The notes: generated by a model from the sequence alone, not told the origin. A stretch of 39,312 nucleotides of DNA from an uncultured Bacteroidales bacterium (GCA_937890845.1 CALADR010000279.1:1-39312), one strand, 5' to 3'. Shown: positions 7,691 to 16,502, numbered from the stretch's first letter. Numbers and translations: made by a program.

Positions 7691-10600
7691 ATGAAGTTAT
7701 TGAAAATAGCATTGGTATCAGTTGTCCTGGTATTCTCCAATATTTGCTTGCAGGCTGCGCAGAGAGATACAGTGAGGATTCTTGCCATAGGAAATATGTA
7801 TATTGGAGGGTGTTCTTTAGAAAGACATGTGAATAATATCAGGGAGGACAAAGGCGTTTATGCTTATCGCAAAATAATGTCTGATGGAATCAGGAAAGAA
7901 ACTGCAAACATGAGTATTTCAAAAGTTCTGTCAGACGAATGCTGGGATTATATCAGTTTTCAGCAGGAGAGTTCGTTGTCTGGTATTTATGATACATATG
8001 AAAAATCACTTCCTGAACTGTATTCGTATGTCAGGAAGAGGGTTGGCAAGGATACGAAGTTCATTATTCACAGAACTTGGGCTTACGCAGGAGATTCCGG
8101 TCATTCAGGCTTCAAAAATTATGACCGGGATCAGATGAAAATGTTCAATGCCATAGTCAGTGCGACGTCAAGGGCAGCTAAATTGGTAGGCATAAAGATA
8201 ATTGTTCCATCTGGAACAGCTATCCAGAATATCAGAACATCTTTTGTCGGAGACAACCTTTGCAGGGATGGATATCATCTCGACTTGCTTTGGGGACGCT
8301 ATACTGCAGCATGTACATGGTTTGAGAAACTTTTCGGCAATGTGATTGGTAATTCCTACGCTCCCGACGGACTGACTGCTGATTACAAGAAGGCGGCACA
8401 GTTAGCTGCTCATTATGCTGTACGCAACCCTGATAAGGTTACAAATGTGGATGTCAAGGAACTCCCTGTCATTTACAAGGATGCATCTGCCTCAATTGAT
8501 GACAGGGTGGAGGATCTTCTTTCAAGAATGTCGCTTTCAGAAAAAGTCCTGCAGCTCAACCAGTATGTGATAGGGCGTAATGACAATATCAATAATTTAG
8601 GCGAAGTGCTCAGAAAGGTTCCGGCAGATTGCGGTTCTCTAATATATTTCGGGGATGATGCAGTAATGCGTAATGCAATGCAGAAGAGAGCTTTGGAAAA
8701 TACACGTCTTGGGATTCCTATTCTTTTCGGTTTTGATGTAATCCATGGTTTCCGTACAATATATCCGATTCCTCTTGCTCAAGCGGCTTCCTGGAATACT
8801 GAACTTTCAGGTGATGCTTGTCGTGTGGCTGCGGCAGAAGCATATTCTACAGGAATAAACTGGACTTTTTCTCCTATGGTGGATATTGCAAGAGACGGGC
8901 GTTGGGGACGTATAGCAGAAGGATATGGAGAAGATCCGTATTTATGTTCAGCCTTTGCCGCCGCCACTGTAAGAGCCTACCAAGGAACAGAGCTGTCCAT
9001 GGAAAACAATATAGCAGCTTGTCTAAAGCATTTTGTAGGCTATGGAGCATCGGAGGCAGGACGCGACTATGTGCCTACTGAAATATCAAGGCAGACACTT
9101 TGGGATACCTATCTTCCATCATTCAAGGCAGGTGTTGATGCAGGAGCCGTGACTTTAATGAGTTCATTCAACAATATAAGCGGAACTCCCGGATCTGCAA
9201 ACCATTATACTATGACTGAAATTCTCAAGAACAAATGGAAGCACGATGGTTTCGTAATAGCAGACTGGAATGCAATCCTTCAGCTGATTCCTCAGGGAAT
9301 GGCTGCTGATAAGAAGGCTGCCGCAAAACTGGCTTTCAATGCAGGACTTGATATGGATATGGTTGATGATATTTACAGACGGCATCTTGCAACTCTTGTT
9401 AAGGCAGGAGAGGTTTCAAAGGAAAGACTGGATGATGCTGTAAGACGAGTACTCAGACTAAAATTCAAGTTAGGTCTTTTTGAGAAACCATACACGGAGG
9501 TAAGACCTGAATCGGAACGTTTCCTACTTCCGGAAAGCCTTTCGGTAGCAGAAAATCTTGCTCAGGAAACAATGGTGCTTCTTGAAAACAAGGGAAACGT
9601 ACTACCATTGTCTGATAATGTAAAGATAGCTCTTATAGGACCTATGGCTAAAGATTGTGAAAATCTTCTTGGTTCATGGTCCGCCAGAGGACGCGGAGAA
9701 GATGTTGTAAGTATTTATGACGGGATTTCAGAGATGAGTTCTTCTGATGTGCTTTATGCTCGCGGATGTGATTTTGACGGCCGTGATACTTCTGGTTTTG
9801 CAGAGGCGGTGTCAATCGCATCAAAAGCAGATGCCGTTATTCTTTGTCTTGGTGAAAAGCGTTCATGGAGCGGGGAGAATGCCTCTCGTTCTACTATCTC
9901 ACTTCCGTCAATTCAGGAAGACCTCCTGAAGGAAGTTAAAAGAGCCGGGAAGCCGGTTGTCGTATTGCTTTCAAATGGAAGACCTTTGGATCTTACCCGT
10001 ATTTCACCACTTTCGGATGCCGTTCTGGAAATCTGGCAACCCGGTGTGATGGCAGGCTCTGCTGTTGCTGGTATATTGAGCGGAAAATATAATCCGTCGG
10101 GGAGGCTTCCCGTAACTTTCCCGTACACTACAGGTCAGATACCTATTTACTATAATCACCGCAATAGCGGAAGAACACAGGGAATGTATCAGGATATACC
10201 GAGTACTCCTATGTATGAATTCGGATACGGCTTGAGCTATACTGCTTTTGAATACTCCGATTTGAGTATCAGAACAGCCTCCGGTAATGATGCTTCAATT
10301 TTTTCAGCAGATGAGGATCTTGTGGCAACAGTTACAGTGACTAATACTGGAAAGGTCTCTGGTAAGGAAACTGTACAATGGTATGTCTGCGATCCATACA
10401 GTACCATAACAAGACCAGTGAAGGAACTCAAATATTTTGAGAAGCAGTTGCTTCTTCCTGGTGAGAGCCGCATATTTAAATTTAATATAAATCCTTTAAG
10501 AGATTTGGGATTTGTAGATGAGAACGGACATAGATTTGTAGAGAAAGGAAGATTCGACATTATGGTCGGCGGCGAAAAAGTATCAATAGAGCTAAGATAA
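7691..10600 (+). CDS. DUF4886 (SGNH-esterase-like) domain fused to glycoside hydrolase family 3
   Basis: A 969-residue secreted fusion. Signal peptide to about residue 23 (ICLQAAQRD), a DUF4886/SGNH-like domain (about 27-240), then a complete GH3 enzyme (about 260-969) with DGRWGRIAEGYGEDPYL, nucleophile D525 (GFVIADWNAI), acid/base E729 (SGENASR) and a C-terminal Fn3-like domain. In the DUF4886 part the C-terminal D-x-x-H pair is present (D193, H196 in RDGYHLD), but the start reads ILAIGNMYIGGCSLERH. As I recall the family, GNSFS with the nucleophile Ser stands after ILAIG, and YIGGCS comes some 25-30 residues later; here both are joined and residue 36 is Met. The esterase half is therefore probably inactive, perhaps kept for binding, while the GH3 half looks intact. 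The gene starts 14 nt after the GH2 gene. Confidence 0.88.
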   Translation: MKLLKIALVSVVLVFSNICLQAAQRDTVRILAIGNMYIGGCSLERHVNNIREDKGVYAYRKIMSDGIRKETANMSISKVLSDECWDYISFQQESSLSGIYDTYEKSLPELYSYVRKRVGKDTKFIIHRTWAYAGDSGHSGFKNYDRDQMKMFNAIVSATSRAAKLVGIKIIVPSGTAIQNIRTSFVGDNLCRDGYHLDLLWGRYTAACTWFEKLFGNVIGNSYAPDGLTADYKKAAQLAAHYAVRNPDKVTNVDVKELPVIYKDASASIDDRVEDLLSRMSLSEKVLQLNQYVIGRNDNINNLGEVLRKVPADCGSLIYFGDDAVMRNAMQKRALENTRLGIPILFGFDVIHGFRTIYPIPLAQAASWNTELSGDACRVAAAEAYSTGINWTFSPMVDIARDGRWGRIAEGYGEDPYLCSAFAAATVRAYQGTELSMENNIAACLKHFVGYGASEAGRDYVPTEISRQTLWDTYLPSFKAGVDAGAVTLMSSFNNISGTPGSANHYTMTEILKNKWKHDGFVIADWNAILQLIPQGMAADKKAAAKLAFNAGLDMDMVDDIYRRHLATLVKAGEVSKERLDDAVRRVLRLKFKLGLFEKPYTEVRPESERFLLPESLSVAENLAQETMVLLENKGNVLPLSDNVKIALIGPMAKDCENLLGSWSARGRGEDVVSIYDGISEMSSSDVLYARGCDFDGRDTSGFAEAVSIASKADAVILCLGEKRSWSGENASRSTISLPSIQEDLLKEVKRAGKPVVVLLSNGRPLDLTRISPLSDAVLEIWQPGVMAGSAVAGILSGKYNPSGRLPVTFPYTTGQIPIYYNHRNSGRTQGMYQDIPSTPMYEFGYGLSYTAFEYSDLSIRTASGNDASIFSADEDLVATVTVTNTGKVSGKETVQWYVCDPYSTITRPVKELKYFEKQLLLPGESRIFKFNINPLRDLGFVDENGHRFVEKGRFDIMVGGEKVSIELR

Positions 10601-10608
10601 TAGTGTTT

Positions 10609-13149
10609 ATGTGGAAATCAATTATTCCAACTGCAATATTAGTTGCTGTCTTGCTTTTTTCAGCTAATGTAGTTTTTGCACAGCGTACTGTCATTCTTAT
10701 GGAAGAAGGGTGGAAATTCCATAAAGGAGAAGTTATGCCAGGACTGGAAAAGTCTATAGTAGAGAAAGGGGGAGCTCCAGAAGCCTCGACTATCGGCTTT
10801 GATGATTCAGCCTGGTCAGATGTCTCTGTACCTCACGATTGGGCAATATATGGCCCATTTGACAGAAATAATGATTTGCAGAATGTGGCTGTTGAACAGA
10901 ACGGAGAAACAAAAGCTTCACTTAAAACGGGACGGACTGGCGGTCTTCCTTATATTGGGGTAGGCTGGTATCGGAGAACTTTTGATGCTCCTGTAGGCAA
11001 GAAGGCTGTGCTTGTTTTTGATGGGGCTATGAGCGAGGCTCGCGTTTTCATAAATGGCGAGCAAGTGTGTTACTGGCCGTATGGTTACAGTACGTTTTGG
11101 TGTGATGTGACAGATAATCTTGTTCCCGGGAAAAATACCCTTGCTGTAAGACTTGAGAATTTACCTAATTCCTCACGTTGGTATCCTGGTGCCGGACTTT
11201 ATAGAAATGTGCATCTTATACTGACTGATAATGTGCATGTCCCTGTATGGGGAACAAGGATAACAGTGCCGCATGTAAAGGATGATTTCGCTTCAGTGAA
11301 ACTTGAGACTGAGATAGAGGGAAGCAGCGGAATGACAATTGTTGTAGAGACTGATATTGTCGATGGAAAGGGACGTACTGTAACTTCCAGAAAAGATTCC
11401 GGGCGTATTATTGATGGAAAGCCTTTTGTGCAGAATTTTATTGTAGAATCACCGGAGCTGTGGTCTCCTGAAAATCCTGTATTATATAAGGCGGTGTCCA
11501 GAATTTTATCTGAGGACGGAAGTGTTTTGGATAATTATGAAACAGTTTTCGGAATCAGGACTTTGGCGTTCATTCCAGAAAAGGGCTTTTACCTGAATGG
11601 GGAAAGGCGTAAGTTTCAAGGTGTTTGTAATCACCATGATCTCGGTCCGATTGGGGCTGCAGTAAATGTTTCCGCATTGCGTCATCAGCTTTTGCTTCTT
11701 AAGGATATGGGTTGTGACGCTATTCGTACTTCACATAATCTTCCTGCTCCGGAGCTTGTGCGTCTATGTGATGAAATGGGATTTATGATGATGATTGAGC
11801 CGTTTGATGAGTGGGATATCGCAAAATGTGAGAATGGGTATCACAGGCACTTCGGGCAGTGGGCAGAAAAGGATATGGTCAATATGCTGAGGCACTATAG
11901 AAACAACCCATCTGTTGTGATGTGGAGTATAGGGAATGAAGTACCTACCCAGTGCAATCCAGAGGGATATAAGGTGGCGGTATTCCTCCAGAATATATGT
12001 CACAGGGAAGATCCTACGAGACCTGTGACTTGCGGTATGGACCGCGTTGACTGTGTGCTTGAAAACGGATTTGCATCGCTGATTGATATTCCTGGTATTA
12101 ATTACAGGACATTCAGATATCTTCAGGCATATAAAGAATTGCCTCAAGGATTCGTACTTGGATCAGAAACAGCTTCTACTGTAAGTTCAAGAGGTGTTTA
12201 CAAAATACCTGCAGAGAAGCGTTTCGGAGCGGTAGATTCTGATCACCATTGTTCTTCGTATGATCTGGATGCATGTTCGTGGTCAAATATTCCGGATGTT
12301 GATTTTGCGTTGGTTGATGACTATGAATGGACATTAGGTCAGTTTGTGTGGACCGGCTTTGATTATTTGGGGGAACCGTCTCCATACGACAAGGATTCCT
12401 GGCCGAATCACAGTTCAATGTTCGGTATTATAGATCTGGCTTCTATTCCGAAAGATCGTTTTTGGCTATATAGAAGCCAGTGGAACAAAAATAGTGAAAC
12501 TCTTCATATCCTTCCACATTGGACTTGGCCGGGATATGAAGGTAAAAATATACCGGTATTCGTATATACAAGTTATCCGGAAGCTGAAATTTTCATTAAT
12601 GGGAAGAGTTGCGGACGCCTTAAGAAGGATGTTTCTTGTGGTTATCCTTCTGATGGTGATGTCTCGGGAAATGTAGAAAGCAGGTATCGTCTTATATGGA
12701 ATAATGCTGTTTATGAGCCAGGAGAACTGAAGGTTGTTGGGTATGACAACAACTGTTTTCCGGCTGAGGAACGCGTCATACATACGGCGGATAAACCTCA
12801 TCATATAGAGTTGGAAGTAAGCTATCCGGAGAATGAGGTTTCTGCTACAACACTCAAAGCAGACGGAAAATCACTGCTCTATATTACGGCAAGTGTCGTT
12901 GATAAGGATGGTAATCTGTGTCCCAATGATTCATCTCTTATGACTTTTAGTGTATCAGGTGCGGCAAAGTACAAGGCTTCCGCAAATGGTGATCCTACAT
13001 GTCTTGATATATTTCATGAGCCGAGAATGCATGTATTCAACGGAAAACTTACAGTTATTATACAGGCAGGGGAAAAAGAAGGAAGTGCTGTTTTGGAAGT
13101 TAAATCAAAAGGCATTAAAAAAGCTGTAATGACTATAAACGTAAATTAG
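10609..13149 (+). CDS. Glycoside hydrolase family 2 beta-galactosidase-like protein with DUF4982-type tail
   Basis: Secreted GH2 enzyme of about 846 residues, last gene of the GH operon. Signal peptide (WKSIIPTAILVAVLLFSANV, then VFAQ), sugar-binding domain with VPHDWAIYGPFDRNND and GVGWYRRTF, Ig-like domain, TIM barrel and a long C-terminal region of DUF4982 and Ig-like modules (FVYTSYPEAEIFINGKS onward). The acid/base Glu lies in WSIGNEVP (codon 11938-11940) and the nucleophile Glu in VLGSETAS (codon 12166-12168). The DUF4982 tail is common in Bacteroidales beta-galactosidases, but sugar specificity cannot be read from sequence. I chose the ATG at 10609, which directly opens the signal peptide; an in-frame GTG at 10603 would add two residues. 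No gene follows for about 380 bp. Confidence 0.9.
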   Translation: MWKSIIPTAILVAVLLFSANVVFAQRTVILMEEGWKFHKGEVMPGLEKSIVEKGGAPEASTIGFDDSAWSDVSVPHDWAIYGPFDRNNDLQNVAVEQNGETKASLKTGRTGGLPYIGVGWYRRTFDAPVGKKAVLVFDGAMSEARVFINGEQVCYWPYGYSTFWCDVTDNLVPGKNTLAVRLENLPNSSRWYPGAGLYRNVHLILTDNVHVPVWGTRITVPHVKDDFASVKLETEIEGSSGMTIVVETDIVDGKGRTVTSRKDSGRIIDGKPFVQNFIVESPELWSPENPVLYKAVSRILSEDGSVLDNYETVFGIRTLAFIPEKGFYLNGERRKFQGVCNHHDLGPIGAAVNVSALRHQLLLLKDMGCDAIRTSHNLPAPELVRLCDEMGFMMMIEPFDEWDIAKCENGYHRHFGQWAEKDMVNMLRHYRNNPSVVMWSIGNEVPTQCNPEGYKVAVFLQNICHREDPTRPVTCGMDRVDCVLENGFASLIDIPGINYRTFRYLQAYKELPQGFVLGSETASTVSSRGVYKIPAEKRFGAVDSDHHCSSYDLDACSWSNIPDVDFALVDDYEWTLGQFVWTGFDYLGEPSPYDKDSWPNHSSMFGIIDLASIPKDRFWLYRSQWNKNSETLHILPHWTWPGYEGKNIPVFVYTSYPEAEIFINGKSCGRLKKDVSCGYPSDGDVSGNVESRYRLIWNNAVYEPGELKVVGYDNNCFPAEERVIHTADKPHHIELEVSYPENEVSATTLKADGKSLLYITASVVDKDGNLCPNDSSLMTFSVSGAAKYKASANGDPTCLDIFHEPRMHVFNGKLTVIIQAGEKEGSAVLEVKSKGIKKAVMTINVN

Positions 13150-13526
13150 AAATGATTAGGATACTTGAGTGTATAAGTATTTTTGCCGATGCCGGCAAAA
13201 ATAGATGTTGAAAACATGTTGCCGTGTTGATAACTATGGTTTATAAACTGCGCTGAATTCCTGTTTCTTGTAGATTCATGGAAAAATTTACTGAAGTATT
13301 GTGTATATATGAAAGAAGTTTTATAACTTCAACGCAAATTAATTCAAGCCAATGCTGATGAGCCTGCAAATGCTTGGAATTTTTTTTGTGCGGGACAAAA
13401 GACACAACATCAGTACCTTACCATTTCTGCCTAATGCCAGGCTTTGTTTTCATAAATAAAGTCGGCTTCTCATTTCTCCGGTTTTCCGGTATTCGGGTAT
13501 CTTTCTTACAATTAACATTAATTACT
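13150..13526. other. Intergenic region after the GH operon
   Basis: About 377 bp without a supported gene. It holds the 11-bp inverted repeat listed separately near its left end and a small GAAGTT-TTAT-AACTTC hairpin (13315-13330). The reading frame of the next lipoprotein runs back to a possible start near 13374, but that extension has no signal-peptide character and its hydrophobic N-terminus begins only at 13527. A TATCTTTC element at 13498-13505 resembles a -7 box but would leave almost no leader. No promoter is convincing. Confidence 0.5.
13178..13203. repeat. 11-bp perfect inverted repeat downstream of the GH operon
   Basis: TATTTTTGCCG (13178-13188) and CGGCAAAAATA (13193-13203) are perfectly complementary around a 4-nt loop. 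It lies 29 nt after the last GH2 stop, where a terminator is expected. The T-run is on the 5' arm and the A-run on the 3' arm, the reverse of an intrinsic terminator, and no T-tract follows. It may be an mRNA 3'-end stabilising hairpin or a protein site. Confidence 0.5.
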
Positions 13527-14351
13527 ATGAAGAAATTTTTTTTATTTCCATTTAAAATCATATTGCCATTGGTGGTATTTCTGACCGTGGCAGGATGTTG
13601 GAGTGAAAGAACTAGGGTGTATTGGCAAGAGTCTGATTCTTACGTCTTTGAATATATCGGATATGAGGATATAATGCTTGAAAATCTTGGGAATGGAGAA
13701 ATAGTAGTAATGTGTGTTCCCTCATATTTTTACGGAGCGTTTTCACAGGAAGAGCCTCAGAAGTCGGAATATAAGAACAAATGTGCCGTCTATAATGATT
13801 TCGGGTATCATTTTAAATATTTTAATTATGGCGGCAGTGAATATCAACATAGTGTTCCGGACAGGGATTTCAGTAAGATAGAAATCTACAGTGACAAGGA
13901 TTATGTGGAAGGTTATCCTGCCGGCAGTTCTCTTTCGTCATTATTCTATATGGCTTCTCGCAGTCCGTACAAGTTTATAAAAGACAGGTATGAGAATTAT
14001 ACAGTATCTTATCCGTTAAGTCAAGACGATTATCCTGAATATTATCATAAATATCGGAAAAGCCGTGCTACAGTAGCACCGGTAGTACGGATGCCTTTTC
14101 CTCGAATAAGTACAGGAGTGTATCCTGTCTATGGGATATTGTCAGATATGACGGAAGATGATATGAAATTGCTTGGATTCGGAGACAGAGGAGGGCTTCC
14201 GGATCCGTGTGAAATATTTACATTGTATCCGCGAGTCATTCCTGATGACAAGTCAGAGCATGAACTGAGAGTGGAGCTTACTGATACGGATGGAGAGGTA
14301 CTGACTGCCACGCTTAAAGTGGATTTCTCTGAAGTGCAGCCGTATAAATAG
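13527..14351 (+). CDS. Lipoprotein of unknown function
   Basis: A 274-residue predicted lipoprotein that I do not recognise. The ATG at 13527 gives a classical type II signal peptide: basic KKFFLFPFK start, hydrophobic core and lipobox LTVAGC, with the lipidated Cys at about residue 23. The residues after Cys (WSERTRVYW) are not acidic, unlike the other lipoproteins here, so periplasmic-side retention is more likely than surface export. The mature part is rich in Tyr, Asp and Ser, with SEYQHSVPDRDFSK and YHKYRKSRATVAPVVRMPFP, and ends in an Ig-like strand pattern (HELRVELTDTDGEVLTATLK). It stands alone between the GH operon and the oppositely oriented tRNA; nothing links it functionally to either. 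Confidence 0.75.
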   Translation: MKKFFLFPFKIILPLVVFLTVAGCWSERTRVYWQESDSYVFEYIGYEDIMLENLGNGEIVVMCVPSYFYGAFSQEEPQKSEYKNKCAVYNDFGYHFKYFNYGGSEYQHSVPDRDFSKIEIYSDKDYVEGYPAGSSLSSLFYMASRSPYKFIKDRYENYTVSYPLSQDDYPEYYHKYRKSRATVAPVVRMPFPRISTGVYPVYGILSDMTEDDMKLLGFGDRGGLPDPCEIFTLYPRVIPDDKSEHELRVELTDTDGEVLTATLKVDFSEVQPYK

Positions 14352-14410
14352 TTCTTTATTCATAATCTGTCCCGTTTGTTGGAACTTGGTTTCATCAGGG
14401 GTATAAATAA

Positions 14411-14448
14411 AAAGAGTGTGGGTCACATTATTTTGACCCACACTCTTT
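14411..14448 (-). terminator. Intrinsic terminator of the tRNA-Gln gene
   Basis: A perfect 15-bp inverted repeat, AAAGAGTGTGGGTCA (14411-14425) with TGACCCACACTCTTT (14434-14448), loop 8 nt. On the minus strand the hairpin starts 3 nt after the tRNA and is followed by TTTATTTAT. It may also stop transcription of the lipoprotein gene coming from the other side. Confidence 0.85.
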
Positions 14449-14451
14449 GCG

Positions 14452-14522
14452 TTGAGATACCAGGATTCGAACCTGGACAGACAGAACCAAAATCTGTAGT
14501 GCTACCATTACACCATATCTCA
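14452..14522 (-). tRNA. tRNA-Gln (anticodon UUG)
   Basis: Read on the minus strand, a 71-nt cloverleaf: acceptor stem TGAGATA/TATCTCA, D-arm with GGTAGCAC, anticodon stem ACAGA/TCTGT around loop TTTTGGT (anticodon TTG), T-arm CCAGG-TTCGAAT-CCTGG, discriminator A. No CCA is encoded. Promoter and terminator flank it, so it is a single-tRNA transcription unit. Confidence 0.96.
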
Positions 14523-14572
14523 ATATTTTGACCCCTCCCGTCCCCTTTACAGGGGAGGAAATATTGCGGCTG

Positions 14573-14604
14573 CAAATATATTACTAATTTTGCTTTTCTG
14601 CAAA
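14573..14604 (-). promoter_or_regulatory. Bacteroidota-type promoter of tRNA-Gln
   Basis: On the minus strand TTTG (14604-14601), a 20-nt spacer and TATATTTG (14580-14573) match the Bacteroides -33/-7 consensus (TTTG and TAnnTTTG). Transcription would begin near 14566, about 45 nt before the tRNA. The -33 element abuts the yqaA-like stop codon. Confidence 0.75.
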
Positions 14605-15042
14605 TCAGAACAGTCCGTATATCAGATTCCAGACTAAAAACCGTAAGAATTTCCCTATGAGCATCAGTATGATTGTCCCTGCAGGTCTGGTCTTATAGAA
14701 TCCGAGAGCGATTGCAACTACATCTCCCACGACAGGAACCCAGCAGATCAGGGCAAGCCAGATTCCGTATTTGTCAATCCTGCGTTTCTGTTTTTCCAGC
14801 GTCTCAGGCTTGACTTTGAACCATTTTTCAATCCATTCCCATTTCCCGATCCATCCTATCCAGTATGTGAAGACACTTCCAAGCCAGTTGCCCAATGTGC
14901 CTACTGCCAGACATCCGACAGGGTCTTTTGTTACTGCCAGAATAGCCAGATACAGGGCATCTGAACTGAAAGGGAAAATGGTGGCTGCCAGAAATGTCCC
15001 TATAAAAAGACCTATTAGTCCGAGGTTTTCAAGTCCGAACAT
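14605..15042 (-). CDS. yqaA: YqaA-family (VTT/SNARE-associated) inner membrane protein
   Basis: A 145-residue integral membrane protein of the YqaA branch of the DedA/VTT superfamily, close to the usual family length (about 140). Visible are an N-terminal hydrophobic segment (LIGLFIGTFLAATIFPFSSD), the loop GNWLGSVFTYWIG typical of VTT domains, a charged cytoplasmic stretch (KVKPETLEKQKRRIDKYG) and two C-terminal membrane segments (WLALICWVPVVGDVVAIALG and IILMLIGKFLRFLVWNLIYG). The wider superfamily includes lipid scramblases and undecaprenyl-phosphate flippases; the role of YqaA itself is not known to me. It lies 28 nt downstream of tadA on the same strand and may be co-transcribed with it. 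Confidence 0.85.
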   Translation of the reverse strand: MFGLENLGLIGLFIGTFLAATIFPFSSDALYLAILAVTKDPVGCLAVGTLGNWLGSVFTYWIGWIGKWEWIEKWFKVKPETLEKQKRRIDKYGIWLALICWVPVVGDVVAIALGFYKTRPAGTIILMLIGKFLRFLVWNLIYGLF

Positions 15043-15070
15043 TGGAATTCCTTTTTAAGAAAACAGCTTC

Positions 15071-15508
15071 TTATTGTCTCTTGTTCCTGAAAAAATCACT
15101 TACCATACTGCCGCATTCGTCAGCAAGAATACCGCTGCATACCTCTGTTTTAGGGTGCAGCAGAGACGGTGAGAAAAGCGAACAGCCCCGTTTCGGGTCG
15201 GATGCTCCATAGACAATCCTGCTTATCTGTGACCAGGCTAAGGCTCCTGCGCACATGGGACATGGTTCTACAGTTACATATAAGGTGCATCCGCTGAGAT
15301 ATTTGCCTCCGAGAGCCTCTGTCGCCGCAGTGATTGCTATCATTTCCGCGTGCGCTGTCGGATCGTTCAGCCTTTCAGTCATATTGTGCCCCTTGGCTAT
15401 GATGCGTCCGTTACATACTATCACTGCTCCGACCGGAACTTCGTCTTCTTCAGCTGCAGCTGACGCCTCCCGGAGAGCTTCATTCATATATTTCTCGTCT
15501 TCCGTCAT
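15071..15508 (-). CDS. tadA: tRNA-specific adenosine deaminase TadA
   Basis: Cytidine-deaminase-fold enzyme that converts A34 to inosine in the anticodon of tRNA-Arg(ACG), allowing decoding of CGU, CGC and CGA. At 145 residues it has the expected bacterial length. The zinc and catalytic residues are all visible: H53 and catalytic E55 in TAHAEM, C83 and C86 in EPCPMCAG, with the substrate-loop motif VPVGAVIV near the N-terminus. It sits 44 nt after the pseudouridine synthase gene and 28 nt before the yqaA-like gene on the same strand, a probable RNA-modification and membrane-protein operon. The ATG gives the normal N-terminus MTEDEKYMNEAL. Confidence 0.95.
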   Translation of the reverse strand: MTEDEKYMNEALREASAAAEEDEVPVGAVIVCNGRIIAKGHNMTERLNDPTAHAEMIAITAATEALGGKYLSGCTLYVTVEPCPMCAGALAWSQISRIVYGASDPKRGCSLFSPSLLHPKTEVCSGILADECGSMVSDFFRNKRQ

Positions 15509-15552
15509 TCTTAAAATCGATTTTTAGTCATATTTTTCAGTGCAGCCTTATG

Positions 15553-16485
15553 TTACCGTACTATCTGGTCCGGTGTTTCCATATCTTCTTTCATTACAGA
15601 TTTGAACACATTCGGAAGACCTGTGTCGAAAGAAAGTACTTTGCCTGTTGCAGGGTGTCTGAAAGTTATGCTCCTTGCATGCAGGGCCAGTCTGCCTGCC
15701 GGGTTGTCAGATGCACCATACCTTCTGTCTCCCGTTACCGGACACCCGAGCAGTGATGCATGAACTCTTATCTGATGCTTCCGTCCTGTCTCCAGCTCAA
15801 ATTCAGCAAGACTGAAATGTTTACCGGATTCAAGTACATTATAGTGTGTTACAGCTTTTTTTCCTCCGTTATCTACCGGTGATGATGACACCTTGAGACT
15901 TTTGGGATTTTCTGTAAGCCATGAAGTGATAGTTCCTCTTTTTTCTGCTGGATGACCCTCCAGAATGGCTGCATATTTCCTGCTTATGATACTGTCATTC
16001 CAGTTCTCCTGCATTTTGTCTTTTGTCCTCTGATCCTTTGCAAAAATAATCAGACCCGATGTTTCTCTGTCTATTCTGTGAACGATAAATATGCGGGAGT
16101 CGCGGCCGTACATACGTTTTACATAGTCAAATAGCAATGAATATGCAGTAACGTCTCCAGGAGCCCCTGAAGACATTGTAAGCAGTCCGCTTCTTTTATC
16201 TACTACTATAAGGTATTCGTCTTCATAAACGATATTGACGCGGGTGTCTTTTTCTCCTCTGCGCTTTTTTACCATTACTCCCTTATCCAGGATTTCAAGC
16301 CTGTCTCCGCGTTTGAGGTTATAGTCAAAGGCTGAAATATTCTGCCCGTTTACCTGTATCTGCCCGTGTGACAGATAGGCCTTTACGGATGTCTTGCTCT
16401 GTCCTTTGCAAATCTCGATAAGGTACTGGAGCAACTGTATTTCTTTGTCAACTTTGAATGTCCTTCCTGTGTTTCTTGATCTCAT
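15553..16485 (-). CDS. RluA-family (RluD-like) 23S rRNA/tRNA pseudouridine synthase
   Basis: A 310-residue pseudouridine synthase. An N-terminal S4 RNA-binding domain (about 15-80, LLQYLIEICKGQSKTSVKAY) precedes the catalytic domain, whose signature HRIDRETSGLIIFAKD holds the catalytic Asp. The later motifs GRKHQIRVH and LGCPVTGDRRYG are those of the RluA/RluC/RluD group. Which RNA position is modified cannot be decided from sequence; several paralogues are usual in Bacteroidales. The start codon lies 13 nt after the predicted start of transcription from a minus-strand TAATTTTG element. First gene of the unit with tadA and the yqaA-like gene, divergent from gmd. Confidence 0.92.
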   Translation of the reverse strand: MRSRNTGRTFKVDKEIQLLQYLIEICKGQSKTSVKAYLSHGQIQVNGQNISAFDYNLKRGDRLEILDKGVMVKKRRGEKDTRVNIVYEDEYLIVVDKRSGLLTMSSGAPGDVTAYSLLFDYVKRMYGRDSRIFIVHRIDRETSGLIIFAKDQRTKDKMQENWNDSIISRKYAAILEGHPAEKRGTITSWLTENPKSLKVSSSPVDNGGKKAVTHYNVLESGKHFSLAEFELETGRKHQIRVHASLLGCPVTGDRRYGASDNPAGRLALHARSITFRHPATGKVLSFDTGLPNVFKSVMKEDMETPDQIVR

Positions 16486-16502
16486 TGCTTTAAATTTGAT
16501 TT

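Noticed and set aside
13374..13526. N-terminal extension of the lipoprotein at 13527
   Set aside because: The signal peptide and lipobox start only at 13527; the extension has no signal character and would bury the lipobox.
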